Assembly: GCA_029252805.1 (NCBI GenBank)
Contig: JAQXAR010000003.1
Span: 1-64,000 of the forward strand
Source of the DNA: Rickettsiales bacterium
GTDB lineage: Bacteria; Pseudomonadota; Alphaproteobacteria; Rickettsiales; JALZUV01
DNA length: 64,000 bases
Direction of reading: 5' to 3'
The notes under the pieces are model-generated. The model was not told the origin of the DNA. It saw only the letters and a program-made list of their open reading frames with translations, and did not search any database. The stretch's first letter is position 1, and each line of letters starts with the position of its first letter. Positions 18,633-27,241 of this stretch are shown in pieces. Position numbers and translations under genes: made by a program.

Positions 18633-19608
18633 ATTTTTTATTTTATGCGGCGTTATTTTGGGCATTATCGCACCTTCTTTAACAGGCTGTGCAAAGCCAC
18701 GACCCACAACACCGGAAACGGCAAAAGCGCAAACATTAACCTCATCGAAAAATAAAGTGAGAGCTGGAAACGAAGTGTATCATTACTTCTATGGATTAAA
18801 CAGTGTGCGCTATGCAGAGCTGGCCGGTTCTCATGCCGCAAAAATAATGGTGGTGGATGTTGATGATGCAAAACTCACTGCGGCGCAGGTAAAAGAATTA
18901 CGTGACACTCAGAAAACCGTTTTTTCCTATCTTAGTATCGGTGAGGCAGAGAATTATCGGACTTATTGGAAGCAAAGCTGGTCGGCAAATAAACCAGACT
19001 TCTTATTAGATGAAAATAAAGATTGGCGTGGGAATTTCCGTGTTAAATTCTGGGATAAGAATTGGCAAAATATTATTATTTCGAAAGCGAAACAAATCGC
19101 GCAAATGGGTTTTAATGGCGTCTATTTAGATATTATTGATGGCTATCAGCAAAAATCAGTTATTAAAGCTTATCCTGGAAGTAAGGCACAGCTGCGTCAG
19201 GAAATGGAGAATTTTGTGATTCGTATTTCGAATGCGACAAAACAAATAAACCCATCCTTTAAGGTTATTCCACAAAATGCAGTCGAGTTAATTGCGATGC
19301 CAAAGGATGAAAACGTACCGAATACGAATTATCTGCGTGCCATCGATGGGGTAGGCGTTGAGGACTTATGGTACGATGATGATGATGAAGCGGATTGGAC
19401 AAAATATGATCTTCAGAAAATTCGTCTCGCGCAAGTTCAAGGTAAGTTTATTCTCGCTACGTCCTATCCGACCGATGCGAATAAACAGGAAAAGTTTGTC
19501 AATAATGCATTAAAGGCAGGTTTTATCGCGTTCGTGGGAGAGCGTGAATTATCGAATAAAGTTCCGACCATTAATAAGCAGCTCCTAAAGAGAGTCCTAG
19601 CTAAATAA
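18625..19608 (+). CDS. Lipoprotein of the GH114 / TM1410 glycoside-hydrolase-like family
   Basis: A 327-residue protein with a lipoprotein signal (lipobox LTGC near residue 22). The mature part resembles TIM-barrel proteins of the GH114-type family (endo-alpha-1,4-polygalactosaminidase relatives, MJ1477/TM1410): MVVDVDDAKLTAAQV, VFSYLSIGEAENYR, the WGN-like DWRGNFRVKFWD segment and GFNGVYLDIIDGY, whose Asp is the likely catalytic residue. It is probably anchored to the outer membrane and may act on an exopolysaccharide or matrix. It overlaps the thioredoxin-like gene by eight bases, so expression is coupled. The exact substrate is unknown. Confidence 0.78.
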   Translation: MTRFFILCGVILGIIAPSLTGCAKPRPTTPETAKAQTLTSSKNKVRAGNEVYHYFYGLNSVRYAELAGSHAAKIMVVDVDDAKLTAAQVKELRDTQKTVFSYLSIGEAENYRTYWKQSWSANKPDFLLDENKDWRGNFRVKFWDKNWQNIIISKAKQIAQMGFNGVYLDIIDGYQQKSVIKAYPGSKAQLRQEMENFVIRISNATKQINPSFKVIPQNAVELIAMPKDENVPNTNYLRAIDGVGVEDLWYDDDDEADWTKYDLQKIRLAQVQGKFILATSYPTDANKQEKFVNNALKAGFIAFVGERELSNKVPTINKQLLKRVLAK

Positions 19609-19627
19609 GCGATTAAAACGTTATGGA

Positions 19628-21424
19628 TTAACTGTGAAATTGCCGCCAGATGGTTTGGGCTGTTTTGGTGTTAATGCCTTCGACGGCGGAAATTTCTTCT
19701 AGGCTGGCATTGCTAACGGCGCGCGCTGAACCGAAATGTTGTAGCAGCGCCTTTTTACGTTTGGCGCCGATGCCGGGGATCGTGTCGAGCTCAGATTTTT
19801 TTAAGGCGGAAGAGCGTTTGCTGCGATGCGCGCCAATGGCAAACCGATGCGCCTCATCGCGCAAGCGTTGGAGGTAATGCAGGGTAGGATCGTTTATCGG
19901 AAGTTGGAATTCTGGTTTACCTTGCAGGTGGAATTTCTCTCGCCCAGCATGACGGTTAGGGCCTTTGGAAATAGCAACCACGGGCACTTCGCCCCATACG
20001 CCGAGCTCTTCCATCACGGTGCGCACGGCAGAAAATTGGCCTTTTCCACCATCAATAAGTAGGAGCGGGATGGGAGTATCCTCTTCGCCGAGCCGTTTAA
20101 GGCGGCGGGTCAATACCTCGCGCATCATGGCGAAATCATCATCGGGCGCGGCTTCTTTGATGGTGAATTTGCGATATTGGTTTTTGATGAATCCGTCTGG
20201 CCCTGCGACAATCATTCCGCCGACAGCATGCGTACCAGAGATATGGCTATTATCGTAAACTTCGATTCGCTCCGGCGGGGCGTCGAGGCCGAACAATTCA
20301 GCTATTTTCTCCAGCTGTGCCGTTTGGCTCATGCGTGTATCTAGATGGCGGCGGAGCGATTGCTTAGCATTTTGAATCACTTGCTTCATCGCATCAGCTT
20401 TATCGCCGCGCTTGGGGGTAATGACGCGAGTGTTTAGGGCTTCTTGTAGTAACTCAGTTTGCTCGGTCTCATGGCTCAGCAAGAGCTGTTTTGGCGTTGC
20501 GCGATTTTGGTAAAATTGTGGAATAAACGCACTGAGAATTTCGATTTCGGTTTGTCCGTCTTGGATTCTCAAGAAATGCGGCTGGTTGCCATAATTTTGT
20601 CCGTCGCGGAAAAAGAATACCTGCACACAGGCCATGCCTTTTTCTAAGGAAATACCAATAATATCGGCATCTTTGACTTGGGGAAAATACAGCCCTTGTT
20701 CGCGCTGAATTTGCGACAGGGCACGTAAGCGGTCGCGCAATTTAGCGGCTTGCTCGTAATCTTGTGCCTCGCTTGTTGTGGTCATTTCGGCGAGTAAATC
20801 ATTCTGCACATCACGGCTTTTACCGCGTAAGAAATCTTTAGCCTGCTTTAGCAATGCACGGTAATCAGATTTCCCGATATAATCGACACAAGGGGCCGAA
20901 CAGCGTTTGATTTGATATTGCAAGCAGGGACGATTGCGGCTTTCAAACATCGTATCGGAGCAGGGACGAAGCAGGAACGCGCGTTGAAGTTGCTTAATGA
21001 CTTTATCGACATCACCCGCCGAAGCGAAGGGGCCGAAATAATCACCTTTATCTTCGCGTGTGCCGCGATATTTGCAGATTCGCGGAAATTCATGCTCGGT
21101 CATGCGCAGAAAGGGGAATGTTTTACCGTCGCGCAGTAAAATATTATAGCGCGGTTCGAGTTTTTTGATGAGATTGGCTTCGAGTAGAAGGGCCTCGGCT
21201 TCGCTACGAGTAGTGACGAATTCCATACTCACGGTTTGCATAATCATGGTCGCAAGGCGATTATTCTTTCCTGCAAGTGAGGTGTAATTTGTGACACGGT
21301 TCTTGAGATCACGTGCCTTGCCGACATAAAGAATCTTGCCGGCAATATCGATCATGCGATAAACTCCCGGCCCATGAGGCAGGGTTTTGACATAATGTTT
21401 GATGGTTTCAGTGCCAGCTTCCAT
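19628..21424 (-). CDS. uvrC: Excinuclease ABC subunit C (UvrC)
   Basis: A 598-residue nuclease that makes both incisions around bulky DNA lesions in the UvrABC system. The N-terminal GIY-YIG domain shows GVYRMIDIAGKILYVGKARDLKNRV. A UVR segment follows (AQDYEQAAKLRDRLRAL). The RNase H-like C-domain carries IEVYDNSHISGTHAVGGMIV and LLLIDGGKGQ, and a helix-hairpin-helix pair (LDTIPGIGAKRKKALLQHFGS) ends the protein. It is convergent with the GH114-like gene. No clear ribosome binding site precedes the ATG. Confidence 0.96.
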   Translation of the reverse strand: MEAGTETIKHYVKTLPHGPGVYRMIDIAGKILYVGKARDLKNRVTNYTSLAGKNNRLATMIMQTVSMEFVTTRSEAEALLLEANLIKKLEPRYNILLRDGKTFPFLRMTEHEFPRICKYRGTREDKGDYFGPFASAGDVDKVIKQLQRAFLLRPCSDTMFESRNRPCLQYQIKRCSAPCVDYIGKSDYRALLKQAKDFLRGKSRDVQNDLLAEMTTTSEAQDYEQAAKLRDRLRALSQIQREQGLYFPQVKDADIIGISLEKGMACVQVFFFRDGQNYGNQPHFLRIQDGQTEIEILSAFIPQFYQNRATPKQLLLSHETEQTELLQEALNTRVITPKRGDKADAMKQVIQNAKQSLRRHLDTRMSQTAQLEKIAELFGLDAPPERIEVYDNSHISGTHAVGGMIVAGPDGFIKNQYRKFTIKEAAPDDDFAMMREVLTRRLKRLGEEDTPIPLLLIDGGKGQFSAVRTVMEELGVWGEVPVVAISKGPNRHAGREKFHLQGKPEFQLPINDPTLHYLQRLRDEAHRFAIGAHRSKRSSALKKSELDTIPGIGAKRKKALLQHFGSARAVSNASLEEISAVEGINTKTAQTIWRQFHS

Positions 21425-21534
21425 GCGGGCAGTCTTATCAGGTCCATTTGCTTTGTCTCAGAATAAATGGCTTCACGCCAGAAATTTGACGAGCAAGCGT
21501 TGTTCGCTATTCCTTTGGGCTTGATAAAAGAATG

Positions 21535-22170
21535 CTAGAATTTATATCCGAGGCCGACGCCATAGATGGTGGGATCAAAATTCACTTTGGCATTAGCGGC
21601 GCCCCCGTTGATTTTTGCTTCTGTATCCGCCCATATTTTTTTCACGTCTAAATTGGCATAAAATTTATCCGTAATAGCAATATCGACACCGGCTTGAATA
21701 ATGGCTGCGATATCATCCTTATATTGCAGTTGATCCACGGTATCATCTTCAAAATATTTGACATAAGCCATGCCGATACCAAGGTAAGGCTTTATACGCT
21801 CGGTCACGTCTTTGTGATATTGCAACATAACCGTGGGGGCGAGCGCGTAAATATAGCCCGCATCACGTGTGCCAAGAGCGGTGTTTCTTGCTTTGGCGCG
21901 GTGGGGGATAATACCGATGATACCTTCAACGGCGATATTATCGGTTAGAAAATAACTTAAGCTTGGCTCAGGCAAAATAGCGGTGGAGATGTGAGGCTCG
22001 CCGCCGATGGGTACGATGTTTCCGCTCGTGTCGGGTACAACGGCGACAACGCGCCCACGAAACAAGGTATCGCCTTTCTTCGGAGAGGAGTTCTCAAAGG
22101 CTTGCGCACCCCAAGCCACCAAAGTGACATAGAGCATGCAAGAGGCAAGTGTGAGTATTCGTAATAACAT
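21535..22170 (-). CDS. OmpW-family outer membrane protein
   Basis: A 211-residue secreted beta-barrel protein. The signal peptide runs to about AQA (residues 20-24). Family hallmarks are the strands SLSYFLTDNIAVEGIIGI, ALAPTVMLQYHKD, KPYLGIGMAYVKYF and the C-terminal GVGLGYKF, ending in an aromatic as BAM substrates do. OmpW proteins form small eight-stranded barrels for hydrophobic solutes. TATGCT ends six bases before the ATG (plus strand 22177-22182) with no ribosome binding site, a leaderless-type arrangement. Confidence 0.85.
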   Translation of the reverse strand: MLLRILTLASCMLYVTLVAWGAQAFENSSPKKGDTLFRGRVVAVVPDTSGNIVPIGGEPHISTAILPEPSLSYFLTDNIAVEGIIGIIPHRAKARNTALGTRDAGYIYALAPTVMLQYHKDVTERIKPYLGIGMAYVKYFEDDTVDQLQYKDDIAAIIQAGVDIAITDKFYANLDVKKIWADTEAKINGGAANAKVNFDPTIYGVGLGYKF

Positions 22171-22226
22171 GAGCCCAGCATAGCGGGCAATTATTAAGGA
22201 ACCTTAAAGATGGTGGGAGAGTTTAG

Positions 22227-22457
22227 CTAAAGACCGAATGCTGCTTTGACAATCGCGATCGCCCAATTAATGAGATGGTCCCCAATCACTTGGAAGCGAT
22301 CAATCCAGCTTGCTGCATGGGCGACACAAGCATCTGCTTTATCGATATCGAAAAGACAATCGCCAAAACCCATACCAAAGCCAGCGAGTGATACACCTGC
22401 TATCCCGATAAATGCTTGTTTACGCTTTGAAATACTTTTAATTGCGGTCATTTCCAT
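22227..22457 (-). CDS. Small hypothetical protein with one membrane segment, downstream of a CtrA box
   Basis: A 76-residue protein with a basic N-terminus (KSISKRKQ), a glycine-rich hydrophobic segment (AFIGIAGVSLAGFGMGFG) and a short C-terminal hydrophobic end. It has three cysteines, counting the CLFDIDKADACVAH stretch. I recognise no family. AGGA seven bases before the ATG is a good ribosome binding site. A TTAAC-N6-TTAAC box on the same strand lies 34-49 bases upstream, so cell-cycle control is plausible, which supports this being a real gene. Confidence 0.5.
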   Translation of the reverse strand: MEMTAIKSISKRKQAFIGIAGVSLAGFGMGFGDCLFDIDKADACVAHAASWIDRFQVIGDHLINWAIAIVKAAFGL

Positions 22458-22490
22458 AAAGACATCCTAACATAAAACTATGACAGTTGG

Positions 22491-22506
22491 GTTAACGGGA
22501 GGTTAA
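22491..22506 (-). promoter_or_regulatory. CtrA-type box TTAAC-N6-TTAAC upstream of the 76-residue membrane protein gene
   Basis: On the minus strand the sequence is TTAACCTCCCGTTAAC, a perfect match to the alphaproteobacterial CtrA consensus. It points toward the small gene at 22457 and overlaps the stop codon of rpiB. A TATGTT follows 15 bases after the second TTAACC and could be the -10 element of a promoter whose -35 region is the CtrA box. Confidence 0.6.
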
Positions 22507-22946
22507 GGCTCAATTTTATCGACACGTTTTTTGTGTCGGCCACCCTCAAATTCGGTACTGAGAAAGTTGCGTAATGCGTCTTTTGCATTCTCAATGCCGA
22601 TAATGCGGGCGCCGAGCGCTAAGACATTCGCATCATTATGTTTACGAGAAAGTCTGGCATCCAGGCCGCTGTGGCAAAGGGCCGCGCGGATATTTGTATG
22701 GCGATTTGCGGCGATAGAAATACCAATGCCGCTACCACAAATCACAATGCCGCGACTCGTTTCGCCGGATGATATTTTGCCTGCGACGGCATGTGCATAG
22801 TCAGGGTAATCAACGGACTCAGTGCTATGAGTGCCGAGATCGAGCGGCGTGTAACCGAGTGCATTGAGCTCTTTAATGAGCTGGGCTTTGAGGTCAACGC
22901 CCGCATGGTCAGAGGCAATGGCGATAGTTTCAGACGTGTGTGGCAT
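22503..22946 (-). CDS. rpiB: Ribose-5-phosphate isomerase B
   Basis: A 147-residue RpiB/LacAB sugar isomerase interconverting ribose 5-phosphate and ribulose 5-phosphate in the pentose phosphate pathway. Signatures: IAIASDHAGVDLKAQL at the N-terminus, DYPDYAHAVA, and GIVICGSGIGISIAANRHTNIRAALCH with the active-site Cys. Length is typical. GGAG precedes the ATG. In many alphaproteobacteria rpiB lies next to glyA and nrdR; here it is about 30 kb away from them. Confidence 0.93.
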   Translation of the reverse strand: MPHTSETIAIASDHAGVDLKAQLIKELNALGYTPLDLGTHSTESVDYPDYAHAVAGKISSGETSRGIVICGSGIGISIAANRHTNIRAALCHSGLDARLSRKHNDANVLALGARIIGIENAKDALRNFLSTEFEGGRHKKRVDKIEP

Positions 22947-23037
22947 GGATGCTCCAGAATTTACATTTCAGACTTTGGGTTCTAGCAGGATTGTGAAGGA
23001 GCTGTCACCCACAACCTGAACAGGATAGTTTATTTTT

Positions 23038-23799
23038 ATGGATTATGTTCTCGTTATTTTGGTGGGCCTGTGTTTTGGCAGTTTTGTCACTATGGCTAGT
23101 TATCGCCTACCGTTAGAGAAATCGATCGTCACTCCAGGCTCTTTCTGTACCTTATGCAAGCATGGTCTCAGAGCTTTAGATTTAGTTCCTGTGTTTTCGT
23201 GGTTGTTTTCAGGCGGAAAATGCCGCAAGTGCCAAGCGAAAGTGAGTGTGCGTTACCCGCTGATTGAATTAATCTGTGCGTCGCTCTTCTTACTGGCCTA
23301 TGAATTATACGGCTTGACCGCACAGGCGACCATTATTGCTTTATTCGGCGCGACTCTACTGACCATGATTATTTCGGACTTGGAGACTCAACTAATTCCA
23401 GATGAGATTCATTTATTTCTTATCCCATTGGGAGTCGGATATCATTGGCTTGTTGGGACACTCATGGCGGATATAGTTGGATGTGTTGCTCTTGCCGGAG
23501 GGGTCGGGTTGCTGTTGCATTATGGTTACTATTGGTTGCGTGGAATACATGGGTTAGGGTTCGGCGATGTAAAGTTTCTGTTTGTTGTCGGAGTGTGGTT
23601 GGCATCTTTAACGCAACTCTCAGCTTTTATATTTTACAGTGGGTTGCTTGGTATTTTGACGGGGATTCTCTGGAAGTTTATCTCCAAGGATCCTCGCTTT
23701 CCCTTTGGCCCGGCGCTAGCAATTTCATTGTTTCTTTTAGTTGTTTGGCCTGATTTGACGCAGCCTTTCTGGGATATGCTGACCCGAATGCTCGCTTAA
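23038..23799 (+). CDS. Prepilin peptidase (A24 family, PilD/GspO)
   Basis: A 253-residue bifunctional membrane enzyme that cleaves and N-methylates type IV prepilins or type II pseudopilins. The N-terminal cytoplasmic domain has the zinc-type CTLCK...CRKCQ pair of CxxC motifs, and aspartates of the active site appear in SDLETQLIPDE and in GFGDVKFLFVVG. Several transmembrane helices are obvious. TAGTTT six bases before the ATG with CTGTCA 18 bp upstream makes a plausible promoter. An MshL-like secretin gene follows. Its substrates may include the pseudopilin-like protein at 43823-44578. Confidence 0.88.
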   Translation: MDYVLVILVGLCFGSFVTMASYRLPLEKSIVTPGSFCTLCKHGLRALDLVPVFSWLFSGGKCRKCQAKVSVRYPLIELICASLFLLAYELYGLTAQATIIALFGATLLTMIISDLETQLIPDEIHLFLIPLGVGYHWLVGTLMADIVGCVALAGGVGLLLHYGYYWLRGIHGLGFGDVKFLFVVGVWLASLTQLSAFIFYSGLLGILTGILWKFISKDPRFPFGPALAISLFLLVVWPDLTQPFWDMLTRMLA

Positions 23800-23893
23800 G
23801 AAAAAAATAAGAATTTTTACTTGCTGCTAGGGTCATTGAGGCGCTAGAGTACCGCTTAAGAATTATAAAAATAAGAATAATAATAGCTTGGGC

Positions 23894-25723
23894 ATGGGTA
23901 GTTCTATCACCAAAGTAGCATTTTTAGCGGTCGTCGGCCTGCTTGCGTTAAGCGCATGTACCGATAAGCTACGTGCTAAATTTGACCCTGAGAACCATGA
24001 TCACATTGATACAGCGCTGGATTTGAGCCGTGAAGATTACCGTCAAATGGCGCGTCCTGAGATTCGCGAAAAGATCAATAAAGTTGAGCTTCTGCCGCCA
24101 CCGCCACCGCCACTTCCCAATTTAAAGCAAATTCTTTCGGCCCCTAAGCCACCTAAAATCTCAGAGACACAACTGGTCTCGATTGCTGTGACGGATGATG
24201 TGCCGTTGAAAGATGTTTTGCTTGAGCTCGCCCGTCTTGCCGAGGTCGATATTGAGTTGGATGCAGGAATAAAGGGCGGTATTTCGTTCATCGCGAATAA
24301 TAAACCTTTTAACCAAGTGGTTGACCGCATCGCCTCAATGGCCGCCTTGCGTTATACGATGACCGCGGGCGTTTTGCGGATCGAGCGTGATTTACCTTAT
24401 ATTGATAGTTATCCGATGGATTTTCTTAATATTGAGCGCAGCAGCACCAGTGATGTTAATATCAGTACGAATGTACTTTCTTCAGGCGGCGGTGAAGGCG
24501 GTTTAAATACCGGTTCAACGCAAACGATTAACTCAGTGACCGAAAGCGATTTCTGGCAGTCGCTAGAAAGCGGTATCCGCCAAATTTTAAGTTACACGCC
24601 GGCTTCGAAAGTAGCAACGGTGAGCCTCTTCTCGGTACAGGGTGAAGACGTTGCGGTAACCGGTGCGGCTGCGAGCGATGCTGCTGCATCTGCCGTCGTT
24701 TCAAGCGCTCCTGCGGGAGCAGAAGTTCTTCCGGGTGGTGGCTTTTATGTTCTGAATAAGCAGGCCGGTATTTTAACGATTTCAGCGTCAGAGCGTCAGC
24801 ATGAATTGATTGGTCGTTTCATTAATCGCATTCGAACGAATGCCTCGGCGCAGGTTTTAATTGAAGCAAAGATTGTTGAAGTGGCATTGAATGACCGCTA
24901 CCAAAGCGGTGTCGAATGGTCGACGATCAGCGATAAAATTGGCTTGGTAACAAATTTTAATGCGGTTGATTTCACGAATGGCGGCTTCACGGCGACGCTT
25001 TCGGATAAGCTTTTGGGCGGACTCGGTGGAGATGTCGATGGCGCCGCGGGCCCCGATCTAAACGACTTTCTGCAACTTGTCGAGGGTTTCGGAACGACTC
25101 GGACATTGTCTAGCCCGCGCTTACACGCGATAAATAATCAACAGGCGGTACTGACTTTTGCTGAAAATTTTGTTTATTTTGAGATTAATGTAGAGCGTGA
25201 AACCGATACGACGACGGGTACTAACCAAGAGTTGCTGACCGTTGATAGTCAGGTAAAAACCGTTCCGATTGGTATTATCCTAACCTTGCAACCATCGATT
25301 AATGCGGATACCGGCGAGATTACGTTGATGGTTCGTCCGACGCTTTCTCGCGTGACGAATTTTGTAAGTGATCCGGCAGTTGCCTTCCTTGCAACGCAAG
25401 GGGGAGGGGCCAATATCACGAACGAAATTCCGGTGGTTGAGGTGCGTGAACTGGATTCCATCCTCAAACTTAAGAGTGGTCAGGTGATGATCATTGGTGG
25501 TTTGATGGAAGATTCATCTCGCAACACAGATAATGGCGTGCCGGGAGTCAGTTCGGTTCCATGGCTTGGCAATCTTTTCAAATCAGTTGATAAAACAGAT
25601 ACGAAGCGTGAGTTAATTATCTTTATTAGGGCGACTTTGGTTGGTACAGACGGCTATGCTCACGATGCTGATAAAACGATCTATGAAAAGTTCACAGATG
25701 ATCCGCGCCCATTAAAGTTCTAG
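23894..25723 (+). CDS. Secretin lipoprotein (MshL/PilN/GspD-like)
   Basis: A 609-residue outer-membrane secretin. A lipoprotein signal (lipobox LSAC) is followed by a polyproline linker (LLPPPPPPLP), an STN/N0 domain (KDVLLELARLAEVDIELD), an N1-like domain (KQAGILTISASERQHELIGRF) and the secretin core with LIEAKIVEVALNDRYQSGVEW, LSSPRLHAINNQQAVL and SGQVMIIGGLMEDSSR. MshL-type secretins extrude type IVb pili. The frame opens at TTG 23888, but the ATG at 23894 gives a cleaner signal. No assembly ATPase or platform gene is nearby, so the rest of the machine must be elsewhere. Confidence 0.87.
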   Translation: MGSSITKVAFLAVVGLLALSACTDKLRAKFDPENHDHIDTALDLSREDYRQMARPEIREKINKVELLPPPPPPLPNLKQILSAPKPPKISETQLVSIAVTDDVPLKDVLLELARLAEVDIELDAGIKGGISFIANNKPFNQVVDRIASMAALRYTMTAGVLRIERDLPYIDSYPMDFLNIERSSTSDVNISTNVLSSGGGEGGLNTGSTQTINSVTESDFWQSLESGIRQILSYTPASKVATVSLFSVQGEDVAVTGAAASDAAASAVVSSAPAGAEVLPGGGFYVLNKQAGILTISASERQHELIGRFINRIRTNASAQVLIEAKIVEVALNDRYQSGVEWSTISDKIGLVTNFNAVDFTNGGFTATLSDKLLGGLGGDVDGAAGPDLNDFLQLVEGFGTTRTLSSPRLHAINNQQAVLTFAENFVYFEINVERETDTTTGTNQELLTVDSQVKTVPIGIILTLQPSINADTGEITLMVRPTLSRVTNFVSDPAVAFLATQGGGANITNEIPVVEVRELDSILKLKSGQVMIIGGLMEDSSRNTDNGVPGVSSVPWLGNLFKSVDKTDTKRELIIFIRATLVGTDGYAHDADKTIYEKFTDDPRPLKF

Positions 25724-25751
25724 AGAGCGATTTGAGTTTTAAGAGGGACCC

Positions 25752-26516
25752 ATGATTACTAATATTCGATATATTCTACTCACTGCTTTGCGGGACTATT
25801 TATTCCTAGGGCTTTTAATTGCACTTGCGCTTGCAACTTCTGTTGCGGCGATATTGGGTGGCACGGCAATGGTTGAGAAAGAAGCCATGACGCTCGTCTT
25901 TAGTGGTGCTGCATCTCGTTTGATTTTGATGTTCGGCTTAACCGTATTTATCGCATTTCATATTCGTCAAGCCTTCGACCAAAAGGAAATTGATGTTCTT
26001 CTATCGCGCCCCTTATCGCGTTTCCAAATTCTCTTTTCTTATTGGCTCGGTTTTTCTTTCGTTTCATTTCTGCTCGTACTCGCGGCGGTGATGATTATCT
26101 CATTCTTACCGATTATTAATTTAACCGGTTTTGCTTATTGGGGGGTAAGTTTGCTGCTAGAGAGTTGGTTAATGGTAGCGATAGTGCTTTTTGCGAGCTT
26201 CACCCTGTCCAGTGCGGTCACGGCAGTTTTAGCCTCCATGGGGCTGTATATTGCGGGGCGTATGATGGCATTTTTTCTCGCCACCTCAGAGTCGCACATA
26301 TTATTTAAAGATCATGCACTTAATGAATTTTTACGTTTTATTATCGAGGGCACTTCAATGATTATTCCGCGATTGGATTTATTTACACAATCGGAATGGT
26401 TGGTTTACGGGGTGCTGCGTCCTGAAGATACGGGCATCGCCTTGCTGGGAGTGTTGATTTATATTCCACTCCTTATCTTTGCGGCGACGATTGATTTTAA
26501 ACGTAAAGAGTTTTAG
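25752..26516 (+). CDS. ABC-2-type membrane permease-like protein
   Basis: A 254-residue protein with about six transmembrane helices (LFLGLLIALALATSVAAILG, LILMFGLTVFIAFHI, then four more) and the cytoplasmic motif QKEIDVLLSRPLSRFQILFSYWLG, which is typical of ABC-2 transporter permeases that work with a separate ATPase. No ATPase is next to it. The gene follows the secretin by 28 bp, with GAGGG as ribosome binding site, and precedes a periplasmic-type gene by 13 bp. The three probably form one transcript. Transported substrate is unknown. Confidence 0.65.
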   Translation: MITNIRYILLTALRDYLFLGLLIALALATSVAAILGGTAMVEKEAMTLVFSGAASRLILMFGLTVFIAFHIRQAFDQKEIDVLLSRPLSRFQILFSYWLGFSFVSFLLVLAAVMIISFLPIINLTGFAYWGVSLLLESWLMVAIVLFASFTLSSAVTAVLASMGLYIAGRMMAFFLATSESHILFKDHALNEFLRFIIEGTSMIIPRLDLFTQSEWLVYGVLRPEDTGIALLGVLIYIPLLIFAATIDFKRKEF

Positions 26517-26529
26517 GCGGAGTCTGCTC

Positions 26530-27240
26530 ATGCGCCCCTCAATGACAATAAGTTGGCTGGTATTTGGGATTTTCCTAAGTATGCAGCTGCTCTTTTGGAT
26601 TGAGACGCGGCCTCATAAACCAACGATGGAGATCGTACCAGCGGTACCGGGGGAGCTGGCAGTGAAGGCGCTTGCCTTTGGGGATAATGAAGTATTTTTC
26701 CGCTTGCTGGCTCTTCATTTGCAGAATTTTGGCGATACATTCGGTCGCTTTACCGCGTTGCGAGAGTATAATTTTGAACGCCTGAGTGCCTGGTTTGATC
26801 TGATGGATACGCTCAATGATAAGTCCGATTATATCCCGACCTTGGCGAGTTATTATTTCAGCCAAACGCAAAATAAGCCGGATGTGATTCATGTGGTGAA
26901 TTACTTGCGCAAGCATTCGCAGAATCGTCTAAATGAGAAATGGTGGTGGCAGGCGCAAGCGGTTTATTTAGCGAATCACAAGCTGAAGAATGATGACCTA
27001 GCTCTTGAGCTTGCAAAGCCATTACTTTACGCAGAAAATGTTCCGCTTTGGGTGAACCAGCTGCCGGCTTTTATTTATGAAAAACGCGGTGAGTTTGGCG
27101 ATGCTCTCGCGATTATGGAGCATATCAAGGCGAATGCGAAAGATATCAAGCCAGGCGAGTTACGCTTCATTAAACACTTTATTGATGAGCGCCTTGGCGC
27201 GCTAGAGCGCAGCCAAGCGATTGAAGAAGTAACGCCGTAA
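26530..27240 (+). CDS. Hypothetical anchored protein with TPR-like helices
   Basis: A 236-residue protein with one N-terminal membrane anchor (ISWLVFGIFLSMQLLFWI) and an all-helical soluble part. Segments such as KWWWQAQAVYLANHKLKNDD and LPAFIYEKRGEFGDALAIME look like tetratricopeptide helix pairs. I cannot assign a function. The frame opens upstream at 26479 inside the permease gene, but the ATG at 26530 fits the anchor. Its position behind the secretin and permease genes suggests a role in the same envelope process. It is convergent with panB, with one base between the stops. Confidence 0.55.
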   Translation: MRPSMTISWLVFGIFLSMQLLFWIETRPHKPTMEIVPAVPGELAVKALAFGDNEVFFRLLALHLQNFGDTFGRFTALREYNFERLSAWFDLMDTLNDKSDYIPTLASYYFSQTQNKPDVIHVVNYLRKHSQNRLNEKWWWQAQAVYLANHKLKNDDLALELAKPLLYAENVPLWVNQLPAFIYEKRGEFGDALAIMEHIKANAKDIKPGELRFIKHFIDERLGALERSQAIEEVTP

Positions 27241-27241
27241 T

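Noticed and set aside
21467-21538. 23-codon plus-strand ORF between uvrC and the OmpW gene
   Set aside because: No ribosome binding site, no homology and very short.
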